Assembly (NCBI GenBank): GCA_964416595.1
Contig: CAYQES010000011.1
Location: 8,972-72,971 of the forward strand
From: JAKFYM01 sp964416595
Lineage (GTDB): Bacteria > Bdellovibrionota > UBA1018 > CAIPTA01
Length of the DNA stretch: 64,000 nt
Direction: 5' to 3'
Shown one piece after another: positions 24,164 through 31,642 of the stretch (the stretch's first letter is position 1; each line of letters starts with the position of its first letter). A program made the position numbers and the translations under genes. Under the pieces are notes generated by a model, which was not told the DNA's origin, made no database searches, and saw only the letters and a list, made by a program, of their open reading frames with translations.

Positions 24164-25657
24164 ATGTCGGGCAAAAAAGCTGGCACATGGAATTCTGTTG
24201 ATTGGCAAAAAATCTCTTATGCATCTTTAGATGTTGCGGGCGCGTTGTCAGAGAAATCCGCATCAGAAGAAGAAACTTCTCCTCCAGAAAAAAAACGCCG
24301 GCCCTTCCAAGTGATTAGCCAGGACACCTTGGGCCGCCGGGTGGCGGTGATTGATGACGACGAAGGCATTCGCCTCTACTTGCAGGAAGTTTTAACGCAG
24401 CAGGGATTTCAAGTGCAGGAGTTTTCTTCCGCAGAACAATTCCTCACGGAGTTAACTCGTAAAGAGGAGGCGTATTCTCCTTTTGTTGATGTGGTGTTGT
24501 GTGATGTGCGCTTGCCTGGTTTGGATGGCTTATCTCTCGTAACGGCTCTAAAAGAGCGCTTAGAGGGAGAAATTCCTAAAGTTTTAATGACAGCTTATGC
24601 AGAAGTTCAGGCCGCCGTGAAAGCGATGCGCGAAGGTGCTTATGATTATTTAGAAAAGCCTTTTGACACGAGCCGGCTCTTTACTGTTTTAGAAAATGCT
24701 TTGCGATATCGCCGCTTAAGTTATGAAAACCGTTTTTTAAAAAATATTATCGATCCAGACCTAAAACTGGAAGGAGTGCAATCGCAGAGTGCTGCCATGA
24801 GATCCGTTTACGATATCCTAAAAAAGGTGGCCGCCGCGGAAGCCAATGTGTTGTTGGCCGGAGAGAGGGGCGTAGGTAAATCCCTCTTGGCGCAGGCAAT
24901 TCACCTAAATAGTAGTCGTGCAGATATGCCTTTTGTTTTTGTAGATTGTGCGACAATTCCAGATTTGCTCTTGGAGTCGGAGCTTTTTGGCTATGCCCTC
25001 AATAGTAAAATAGTGCGCAAGGGTTTTTTTGCTAAGGCCGAAGGCGGCACACTATTTTTGCGAGCGGTGGAAAATGTAAATGCTGGCATTCTTGATAAAA
25101 TTCTGAAAGCTTGCCAAGAGCAGAAGGTTCGGGCCCCGGGCAGCCAAGAAACTCATCCTATCAATGTGCGAGTGCTGGCTTCCTTTAATAAAAATTCAAA
25201 CCATTCAGTCACAATCGAGCAAGAGAATTTTTGCCACTTATTCAGTGTAGTCCAATTACATATTCCTTCCTTACGACAAAGAAAAGAAGATGTGGTGGCG
25301 CTTGCAAAACATTTTCTATCTGAAACGAAAATTCAAGGTGTGGCTGGTTTTACTCCCGCAGCACTCACAAGGCTTACGAACTTACCTTGGCGTGGTAATG
25401 TGCATGAGTTACGGCAAGTGGTGGAATGCGCCGCAGTCCTAGCTGAGGGTAATAAGCTAATAGAAGAATGGCATGTGCCAATTTACGAAGAGACCGACGA
25501 ATTTTCGGAAGTAGTGGATACTGATCGATCTTATGTGCGCAATCTCTTAAAGAAAAATAAGAAGAAGAGTGGGGCGGCCAAGGTTTTAGGCATGAGGCGC
25601 CGTGGGCTGTTGCCTCGAAAGCAGGATGAAAACGAAGAAGATAATAACATTTCTTAG
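24164..25657 (+). CDS. Degenerate NtrC-like protein (receiver + AAA+)
   Basis: ~497 residues. An unusual ~55-residue charged N-terminal extension is followed by a receiver (AVIDDDEG, phospho-Asp in VLCDVRLPGLDG, Lys in YLEKPFD) and a sigma-54-activator AAA+ domain. Key residues are lost. Walker A reads GERGVGKS. The GAFTGA loop after ESELFGY is replaced by ALNSKIVRKG. Walker B reads GGTLFLRAV instead of GGTLFLDEV, and the arginine-finger region is not recognisable. The C-terminal Fis-like HTH is short (AAKVLGMRRRGLL). It probably cannot open sigma-54 promoters and may act as a scaffold or DNA-binding regulator. AAGGAGGG precedes the ATG. Confidence 0.85.
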   Translation: MSGKKAGTWNSVDWQKISYASLDVAGALSEKSASEEETSPPEKKRRPFQVISQDTLGRRVAVIDDDEGIRLYLQEVLTQQGFQVQEFSSAEQFLTELTRKEEAYSPFVDVVLCDVRLPGLDGLSLVTALKERLEGEIPKVLMTAYAEVQAAVKAMREGAYDYLEKPFDTSRLFTVLENALRYRRLSYENRFLKNIIDPDLKLEGVQSQSAAMRSVYDILKKVAAAEANVLLAGERGVGKSLLAQAIHLNSSRADMPFVFVDCATIPDLLLESELFGYALNSKIVRKGFFAKAEGGTLFLRAVENVNAGILDKILKACQEQKVRAPGSQETHPINVRVLASFNKNSNHSVTIEQENFCHLFSVVQLHIPSLRQRKEDVVALAKHFLSETKIQGVAGFTPAALTRLTNLPWRGNVHELRQVVECAAVLAEGNKLIEEWHVPIYEETDEFSEVVDTDRSYVRNLLKKNKKKSGAAKVLGMRRRGLLPRKQDENEEDNNIS

Positions 25658-25678
25658 AGCGCAAAAGTGGGAGGATAG

Positions 25679-25996
25679 ATGGGAATTCCAAAAACGGTAA
25701 AAACGAATAACACTCTCGAGGTTTCGGAAACTACAAAGCGAAAATATTTTCGTAGTTTGATGGAGCAAGTCCATGCACTACGACAAGCCATGGAGAAATC
25801 GGATTTTGATTCTATCCGTGAGATCTGCCATCGGGTGCGTGGAAGTGCCAGCTTATTCGGACTTAAAGAGCTCGGAGAGGCCTGCCGTTGGATGGAAGAA
25901 GCCTCTATTCAAAAAAAAATAGAGCAATTGGTGCACGGATTTCAAATCATCGAAGTGATTGTTTCGCAAAATGCTGGCCCCACGGAAGTGGCTTAA
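25679..25996 (+). CDS. HPt phosphotransfer protein
   Basis: 105 residues, helical. ICHRVRGSASLFGL carries the HPt signature (His-x2-Arg/Lys-Gly-x4-Phe-Gly), with the phospho-His near residue 51, and ends in a helical hairpin (LGEACRWMEEAS). It would pass phosphate between receivers such as those at 23647 and 24164. GGGAGG lies just upstream of the ATG. It begins 21 nt after the degenerate NtrC gene, in the same operon. Confidence 0.8.
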   Translation: MGIPKTVKTNNTLEVSETTKRKYFRSLMEQVHALRQAMEKSDFDSIREICHRVRGSASLFGLKELGEACRWMEEASIQKKIEQLVHGFQIIEVIVSQNAGPTEVA

Positions 25997-26024
25997 GGCG
26001 TGATCGAAAAATAAGGAGGTAGGT

Positions 26025-26252
26025 ATGCTGCAAGTTCATTATGGCAAGAGAAAAGGAAGGCGCGATCTCTACGGGAGGAAATGTAATCTCTGTGGAGTTG
26101 ATTTTATGTCTAATATCCCGCACCGCTGTTTTTGTGAACAGTGCCGTACCACGAGCGACCTCTATCGTTTCCATGAGTGGTTGCCAGAGTTCTCTTTAGA
26201 GGCGGGAGAAGAAGACAGCGCTGATAATTCCGTGATCACGAAAGTTGCTTGA
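26025..26252 (+). CDS. Small zinc-ribbon protein
   Basis: 75 residues. Five Cys are arranged C-x2-C-x11-C-x-C-x2-C (CNLCGVDF...HRCFCEQC), suggesting a treble-clef or zinc-ribbon knuckle, after a basic N-terminus (GKRKGRRDLYGRK) that could touch nucleic acid. The tail is acidic. AAGGAGG lies 6-7 nt upstream. It sits in the operon between the HPt gene and four small paralogues. No family recognised. Confidence 0.65.
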   Translation: MLQVHYGKRKGRRDLYGRKCNLCGVDFMSNIPHRCFCEQCRTTSDLYRFHEWLPEFSLEAGEEDSADNSVITKVA

Positions 26253-26288
26253 AATATGGAAATACATGGGTTGATTCAAGGAGAGAAT

Positions 26289-26597
26289 ATGGAAATAGTT
26301 GGTAGAGAAAGAATGCAAAGGCGAATGCGAGATTTAATTTCGAAGGTGCAAAGAAATAGCGAAATAAATGTAGGAAAAGTTGCATATAAAGTGCATTTTT
26401 CTAAACCAGTTTTTTCTCAAAAAATAGATTGCTTGATCGAGTTTAAAATGAGTGATCGCGACATTTGGTATGCTCGTGCCAATGGTGTTGATACTTGGCG
26501 CTCTTTTTGCCGAGCGTGGGCTAGTTTACGGCAGTTGGTTACAGAAATAGATATGAAGGAGGAGAAACATGCAAAAGAAGATGGCGATGCGGCCTAG
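26289..26597 (+). CDS. Small beta/alpha protein, paralogue A
   Basis: 102 residues. A basic helix (RERMQRRMRDLISKV) is followed by strands KVAYKVHFSKP and KIDCLIEFKM, then WYARANGVDTWRSF and a helix RAWASLRQLV. The same layout recurs in the next three genes. AAGGAG lies 6-7 nt before the ATG at 26289; the earlier ATG at 26256 lacks an SD. The strand-strand-(W/Y)xAxxxG-helix layout recalls HPF/RaiA ribosome-hibernation domains, but no sequence signature proves it. Confidence 0.6.
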   Translation: MEIVGRERMQRRMRDLISKVQRNSEINVGKVAYKVHFSKPVFSQKIDCLIEFKMSDRDIWYARANGVDTWRSFCRAWASLRQLVTEIDMKEEKHAKEDGDAA

Positions 26598-26991
26598 AGA
26601 GAGCTCTATAGAGTGGGATAACGCACCTTTGGAAAATGGACGTACTGTTCATAAGCGGATGGAGCGTTGGCTGCGATTGCAGCAATTTGTGTACGGTTTA
26701 TCTGCAGACTATAGCTATGCTGTGCGTATGACAAACCAATCCGGCGGTAATGAAAGCCATGTATTAGTAAAATTAGGCTGGATCAATTGGTATGGCAAAG
26801 GATGCGGAGCTAATGCGCTACAAGCTTTAGGTGTTGCGCTCTTGGAAACTGTAGAGGCTGTGTCGGCTAATTCCACCGCAGTTTTTCTGCATAATTTACT
26901 TAAGTTTGTTGGGGTCAATCGGTATCGCAGAAAAGTTGTTGGCCTAGTTCCTGCTGAAACTATGGAAGAGAGGGAGCTATTGGCGGGTTGA
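26569..26991 (+). CDS. Small beta/alpha protein, paralogue B
   Basis: 140 residues. An N-terminal extension is followed by KRMERWLRLQQFV, strands YSYAVRMTNQ and ESHVLVKLGWINW, a YGKGCGANALQALG turn, a helix ALLETV, and a C-terminal basic extension (GVNRYRRKVVG) not present in paralogues A and D. GAAGGAGGAG lies upstream. It overlaps paralogue A by 29 nt, so coupled translation is likely. Function unknown. Confidence 0.6.
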   Translation: MQKKMAMRPRESSIEWDNAPLENGRTVHKRMERWLRLQQFVYGLSADYSYAVRMTNQSGGNESHVLVKLGWINWYGKGCGANALQALGVALLETVEAVSANSTAVFLHNLLKFVGVNRYRRKVVGLVPAETMEERELLAG

Positions 26992-27009
26992 TTACAGGAT
27001 GGAGGGTAT

Positions 27010-27393
27010 ATGGTTGAAGCAAGTTCGCCCTTGCGCAAAGAAAAATGGAAGGACAATCATGAGCAAATAGATCCTGTGGCGGTCACGGGAGAAGTTATTT
27101 ATGAGTCTATCCATCGGACTATCAATAAAAAAATATTGAAAGCCTTTGTACAGCAATCCATCGAGCGTCGTTTGTCTGAGATCCATGTGCCATTGGTCTG
27201 GGCCAGCTATTTGGTTATTTTTTCGCCAGGCCAAGAATACGAAGAAGTGCGCTGCCAGGTGGATATTGAAACCAATTGTGGTTGGGTAGGGTTTTCCGTT
27301 GGCTATGGCCAGAGGCCTAATCATGCTTTCAACGATGCGGTGGAGCGTATGCAATGGTTCGAAAAGAACGCCTCAATTCGTATGATCGTGTGA
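27010..27393 (+). CDS. Small beta/alpha protein, paralogue C
   Basis: 127 residues with the family layout: helix AFVQQSIERRLSEI, strand ASYLVIFSPG, strand EVRCQVDIE, then GWVGFSVGYGQRPNHAFND and helix AVERMQWFEK. The N-terminus is longer and mixed charge. TGGAGGG lies upstream of the ATG. It overlaps paralogue D by 40 nt. Function unknown; co-expression with a phosphorelay suggests an effector controlled by it. Confidence 0.6.
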   Translation: MVEASSPLRKEKWKDNHEQIDPVAVTGEVIYESIHRTINKKILKAFVQQSIERRLSEIHVPLVWASYLVIFSPGQEYEEVRCQVDIETNCGWVGFSVGYGQRPNHAFNDAVERMQWFEKNASIRMIV

Positions 27394-27647
27394 CTTCTGG
27401 GCTCGTAGAGCGTTGGTTAAAAGAAATACGCAAGCGCATGCCCAGGGGATCTTCTATTTCTGCTACTGTACAATTAAAACCAAAATATGGATTTTCTGCG
27501 GCCTTTCGCCTCTTCAGCGAGGGAGAAGTTCTTTCCTCGGAAGCTCGGGGTAAAAACGCTGCCGAGGCAGTGACAGAGGCAGGTAGGGCTCTGTGTGAGC
27601 ATTTACCGCTAGAGAAAAATCAGTCTGAGGAAAAACAAGCCGGTTAA
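27354..27647 (+). CDS. Small beta/alpha protein, paralogue D
   Basis: 97 residues, the most compact version: VERWLKEIRKRM, strand SISATVQLKPK, strand FSAAFRLFSEGEVL, then SEARGKNAAEAVTEAGRALCEHL. The strand-turn-GxNAxEA-helix part is close in feel to HPF/RaiA and dsRBD-like folds. The ATG at 27354 has GGAG 8 nt upstream and lies inside paralogue C. Its stop overlaps the stop of the convergent kinase gene. Confidence 0.6.
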   Translation: MVRKERLNSYDRVTSGLVERWLKEIRKRMPRGSSISATVQLKPKYGFSAAFRLFSEGEVLSSEARGKNAAEAVTEAGRALCEHLPLEKNQSEEKQAG

Positions 27648-29563
27648 CTCGGATTGCTTGCAGGTAGTCTCACTCGAAATAGGGCTCCTTTTCCGAGCTC
27701 ACTTTCTAACTCTAAATTGCCTTCATGCATGTCTACAATTTGTCTGGTGATGTAGAGCCCCAAGCCCATACCACTCACACTTTGAGAGGAAGAAATCCTT
27801 TCAAAGCGTTGGAAAATTCGTTCGTGATGTTCTTTGGCAATACCAATACCATTATCCTGAATTTCCACTAGGGCTTGATTGCCCACTTTACCTACTCTTA
27901 CGGTAATGGGCGTGCCGGCTCCATATTTAATCGCGTTGGCTACTAAATTGGTGATTACTTGATCCATGCGGAAGCGATCCCATTCGCCCCAAATTGGCCC
28001 GCTAGGCTCCATTTTTAAGGTGCAAGCAGATTGTTGGGCAAGAGGAGTTAGGCGTTCCACTACTTCATGGGCAAGATGGGTTAAATCAAATTGCTCTTTT
28101 TGCAAGGAGAGTCGGCCAGCGGAAATGTGAGAAATATCCAACATGTCGTCTACTAAGTGCGTGATGCGATCCATACTTTTTAAAGATTGTTTGGAGTAGC
28201 CATAGATTTTATCTATTTCTTTTGTTTTGATGGCTTTTTCCATTAGTTGAATTTGTAAACGTAAAGATGTGAGGGGGGTTTTTAGTTCGTGGGAGGCGAT
28301 AGATAAGAATTCATCTCGCGTGCGCACAGCCTCCTGTTGTGCTTCGAAGAGTCTCGCATTTTCCACAGCAACCGCCGCCACTTGCGCCAGTTGCACAAGA
28401 ATAAATTCGTCTTCTGCCGTGAAATCGCCTTGGAATTTATCTGAAAGCTGAACAACGCCAAGAGTTTTTCCATCTTGGCCAATTAAGGGTGCCACTAGCC
28501 AACCACGCAGCGGTGGGATTTTTTGCCCTTGGGCTTGAATGTCTTTCCAGATGTAATGCTGACTCAGCTCTTTTTGAGTGAGTCGGAATGCGCGGTTTTG
28601 TCGTCCCAAGAAGGCGTAGAGATTGGAGCCATCTACTAAGGGGTGATAATCCACCCAGCGGCGGTATTTTTCAGAAAAAGAGGTGGCATGGAGCATTTTC
28701 GACCAGTGTGAATCTTTTGTAATACTGGTAACGGCTTGGTGCGTGCCAATGATTTGCCGGGCTTGGGCCGTGACAATTTCCAAGCGGTCCTCTAGCTTCA
28801 CGGTGGTATTAAGGGCAATGGCCAGCTCCGCTAAAGCTTGTAACTGTTGGGAGCGATGGGTTTCCTGGGATAAAAGATGATTTCTTTCGTCTAGAGCTTG
28901 TTGGTAGAGGATCGTGAGTTGAAGAATATGTCTGCGAGCAGAAAGAGCCAGGAAAAATCCGATGGAAATCGCCAATAGAACGCCACCACCGGAAAGCACG
29001 CGAGCCATGGTTTCTGCACGTTGCACTCTTTCTTCTCTTTTTTCCGTTGCTTCTTGGATGAGCTCTGAAAGCTCTGTGCGCATTTCATCCATCATGCTGC
29101 GGCCGATATTAAAATCAAAAGCTTTTTTCCCGGCAGATAAGCGATCGATCGTTACATCGGAATAACGCACGATCCACTCTTTAGTTAAGGCCTCTACCTT
29201 GGCAACCTTTGTTTTTTCGTTTGATTGCTCATCTAATAAACTTTTGATTTTTGTGAGCGCCGAATCGAGTTCATAACGAGCTTCTTCATAGGGATCTAAA
29301 TAGGTTTTATTTCCTGTAAGAGAATAGCCCAAAATTCCCGTTTCCATATCAATCAAGAGTTTTTGCACTCTATGGCTTTGGGCAATTACTTGCTGGGAGC
29401 GATGCACCCAGGTGGTCATATCGAGTAGGGCTTTGATCTGCCAGGCGATAAGGAGGGCCAGTAGAAAGGCGGAGAGCAGAGGAAAAAGCAATGCGCGGAA
29501 AAGAACTTTACGGAATTCCCGCTTGTTCAAGGGTAGATCAAGATAAGAGGAAGATGCTTTCAT
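27644..29563 (-). CDS. Sensor histidine kinase, CHASE3-GAF-HisKA-HATPase
   Basis: 639 residues. TM1 lies at ~20-45, then a periplasmic CHASE3-like helical domain (HRVQKLLIDMETGILGYSLTG) up to TM2 at ~190-212, then a GAF-like domain at ~250-400 ending VAVENARLFEAQ. HisKA follows with phospho-His in SIASHELKTPLTSL, then an HATPase with NLVANAIKYGAG (N box), DNGIGIAKE and GMGLGLYI (G boxes). It has no attached receiver. Convergent with the paralogue operon and overlapping its last stop codon. A natural kinase candidate for the HPt/receiver proteins next door. Confidence 0.9.
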   Translation of the reverse strand: MKASSSYLDLPLNKREFRKVLFRALLFPLLSAFLLALLIAWQIKALLDMTTWVHRSQQVIAQSHRVQKLLIDMETGILGYSLTGNKTYLDPYEEARYELDSALTKIKSLLDEQSNEKTKVAKVEALTKEWIVRYSDVTIDRLSAGKKAFDFNIGRSMMDEMRTELSELIQEATEKREERVQRAETMARVLSGGGVLLAISIGFFLALSARRHILQLTILYQQALDERNHLLSQETHRSQQLQALAELAIALNTTVKLEDRLEIVTAQARQIIGTHQAVTSITKDSHWSKMLHATSFSEKYRRWVDYHPLVDGSNLYAFLGRQNRAFRLTQKELSQHYIWKDIQAQGQKIPPLRGWLVAPLIGQDGKTLGVVQLSDKFQGDFTAEDEFILVQLAQVAAVAVENARLFEAQQEAVRTRDEFLSIASHELKTPLTSLRLQIQLMEKAIKTKEIDKIYGYSKQSLKSMDRITHLVDDMLDISHISAGRLSLQKEQFDLTHLAHEVVERLTPLAQQSACTLKMEPSGPIWGEWDRFRMDQVITNLVANAIKYGAGTPITVRVGKVGNQALVEIQDNGIGIAKEHHERIFQRFERISSSQSVSGMGLGLYITRQIVDMHEGNLELESELGKGALFRVRLPASNPS

Positions 29564-29885
29564 TTGTTGCGACGCGGGATTTTATTTTTTTCTTTTTCTA
29601 AAGTTTATGTCTTCCTACCGGACTTTTATTGTGGCTACAAGCCGCAGCAAAATGGCGCTAGGATGTATGATGGTTATACTTTATTGGAATTATTGACCTT
29701 ATTTATAATTGGCCACTTTTTTAATGGTTCACTGCGGCGAATTTGCATTTTGCAACAGGGCTTTTGCGGCTTGCAACATGGCTCGCCGCATCCATTGACC
29801 CAGGCGCCTTTATATTAAATTTGGCTGTGGCATCGGCTTTGCTCTAGTGAAAAAGAGAAACCCATTTAATTATGAAGGAGTTACT
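29564..29885. other. Intergenic region, kinase to small secreted protein
   Basis: About 320 bp without a convincing gene; the small plus-strand open frame at 29564-29818 starts without an SD and looks random. The segment must hold promoters for the kinase (minus) and the small secreted gene (plus). Short direct repeats of GCAACA(G/T)GGC with a run of GGCTTGCAAC are visible near 29750-29780. No clear terminator or operator. Confidence 0.4.
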
Positions 29886-30122
29886 ATGAAGAAGTTAATT
29901 TTGGCCCTTGGCGTTTGCGCTCTAGTTGCTGGTCCTGCATTTGCTGAGCACGGTGGCGATCACGGTAAGAGTGCTGCTGGCACCGAAGCTGGTCATGAGG
30001 GCGCTGCTGATTCTGCTCATGCTGCTCATGGTAAAAAGAAAGCTAAAAAAATGGCTAAAAAAGCAGCTGCTGACGAGAAAAAAGAACACCAAGAAGAAGA
30101 CAGCCACGGTAGCAATCACTAG
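29886..30122 (+). CDS. Small secreted His/Lys/Ala-rich protein
   Basis: 78 residues with a signal peptide (MKKLILALGVCALVAGPAFA). The mature part starts EHGGDHGKSA, has repeated Ala-His pairs (SAHAAHGKKK), a polyLys/Ala block and an acidic His tail (DSHGSNH). It may bind metal or buffer charge in the periplasm; no family known. AAGGAG lies 7 nt before the ATG and a strong terminator follows the stop. Confidence 0.7.
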   Translation: MKKLILALGVCALVAGPAFAEHGGDHGKSAAGTEAGHEGAADSAHAAHGKKKAKKMAKKAAADEKKEHQEEDSHGSNH

Positions 30123-30150
30123 TCTTTTCTATTCCTTTTCTAGTTGTACC

Positions 30151-30184
30151 GCCCGGGCCTGCAGGTAGGCCTGGGCTTTTTTTT
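30151..30184 (+). terminator. Rho-independent terminator
   Basis: GCCCGGGCCT (30151-30160) pairs with AGGCCTGGGC (30167-30176) with one G-U, loop GCAGGT, then eight T. It ends the small secreted gene and isolates it from the kinase gene that follows. Confidence 0.85.
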
Positions 30185-30226
30185 GTCGTTATGGACCTAA
30201 AAGTTTTGTTTCGATACAGTTCCTGC

Positions 30227-31642
30227 ATGGGATGGACTGAGTTTCGAGGAAGGATCTCCCGCCTGGATCTGCAGGCGAAGGTGGTGGGGGTATTGTTTCT
30301 AGTAATTGCCCCCACGTTCCTCTTGGTGAGTTTGGCTGTTTCGCAAATTACGCTGCCGGTAGTGGAAGAGGAGATGCGCACTTTAGGCATCCACGCTTCC
30401 CGGGCCTTGGCGGAGGAACTCGTGGGTCAGCGGCTTTTACAGCCTGGCCGGGAGAAAGAATTAGAAGATCATTTACTGCAAACATTTTATTTGCAGCCCA
30501 ATGTGGTGCAAGTGGATGCATATCGCACAATTGAGGGCCAAGCTTTTGAGCTCGCCGCTACTACGGATGAGCCGAGCAATATAACTTTGCCCAACGCTTT
30601 GCCACAGCAACTTTCTTCCTACCGGAAATCTTTGGAAGACGGCAGTGACTATTGGGTGATTTGGCATCCCGTAAAAAATCGTAAGGGTGGAGTGCTTGGC
30701 GCAGTACGCCTGGAAGTATCATTGCGGGCAGCCACAGGCCTGGGGCGGGCAGTGGGGAAAGTGATGGCCGTGGCTGGTTTGGTTTCCATCACACTTTTAC
30801 TCGTGGCGCTCAGTTATTTTTTGCGTAAAACCATTCGCAACGATCGGCGATTACGGCGAGCGGAATCACAAAATGAAGAGCTCAGTGTGCAATTGCGGGA
30901 AGCGGAAAGGCAATTGGCCCTAAAAGAAAAACTGGCTGTGATGGGGCAGCTCACTGCCAGTTTTGCCCATGAAATCGGCACGCCCTTGAATGCAATTGGT
31001 GGCCATTTACAACTTTTACAAGAAGAAATCGCCCAACATAAAGCCGCTTCTGCTTGGTTAAAAAGATTAAGTGTGGTGAGTGATCAATTAGTGAAGATCG
31101 AAAATATTGTGAAAGGGTTTTTACACAATACTGCGAAGCCTACTTCGCAATTTCAGCTCATGAACGTAAATCAAGTGTTGGAAAAAACTTTGAGTATTGT
31201 AGGCCCCCGTATGGATTCTTTAGGTGTGCGTTTGGATAAAAGCTTAGACACGCGCCTCGCGCCCGTGCGTGCGGTGCCGCTAGATATTGAGCAGGTTTTT
31301 TTGAATCTTTTAAATAATTCCCTCGATAGTTTACAATCCAAACAGCGCCAACAAGGGGTTTTTTCTCCTAAACTAGAAGTATTTTCTCGGTATCGCCGAG
31401 AGGGTTTACAAGAGTGGGTAGAATTAGGTGTGCTGGATTCTGGTTTAGGCATACCCAAAAGAGATCTTGATCGAGTATTTCAGCCCTTTTATACAACAAA
31501 AGCGCCAGAAGAGGGCACCGGCCTCGGGCTTTCTATTTGCCAAGAAATTGTGCGAAAATACCGAGGCAAGCTCCAGATTGAATCCAAAGAAGGGGTTTGG
31601 ACAAAAGTGACCGTAAAGATGCCCTACGGAGTAGTACAATGA
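30227..31642 (+). CDS. Sensor histidine kinase (NtrB/AtoS-like)
   Basis: ~471 residues. TM1 lies at ~20-40 (VVGVLFLVIAPTFLLVSLAV), then a periplasmic sensor of ~140 residues, TM2 (VAGLVSITLLLVALSYFL), a coiled linker, and HisKA with phospho-His in FAHEIGTPLNAIGGH. The HATPase shows NLLNNSLDSL, DSGLGIPK and GTGLGLSI. The frame begins at 30191, but that ATG sits right after the terminator; the ATG at 30227 is as likely and neither has an SD. Overlaps the NtrC-type regulator (ATGA), its obvious partner. Confidence 0.9.
   Translation: MGWTEFRGRISRLDLQAKVVGVLFLVIAPTFLLVSLAVSQITLPVVEEEMRTLGIHASRALAEELVGQRLLQPGREKELEDHLLQTFYLQPNVVQVDAYRTIEGQAFELAATTDEPSNITLPNALPQQLSSYRKSLEDGSDYWVIWHPVKNRKGGVLGAVRLEVSLRAATGLGRAVGKVMAVAGLVSITLLLVALSYFLRKTIRNDRRLRRAESQNEELSVQLREAERQLALKEKLAVMGQLTASFAHEIGTPLNAIGGHLQLLQEEIAQHKAASAWLKRLSVVSDQLVKIENIVKGFLHNTAKPTSQFQLMNVNQVLEKTLSIVGPRMDSLGVRLDKSLDTRLAPVRAVPLDIEQVFLNLLNNSLDSLQSKQRQQGVFSPKLEVFSRYRREGLQEWVELGVLDSGLGIPKRDLDRVFQPFYTTKAPEEGTGLGLSICQEIVRKYRGKLQIESKEGVWTKVTVKMPYGVVQ

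Noticed and set aside
29564..29818. 84-codon plus-strand open frame
   Set aside because: No SD, atypical composition, and it begins at the divergent kinase start; taken as intergenic.
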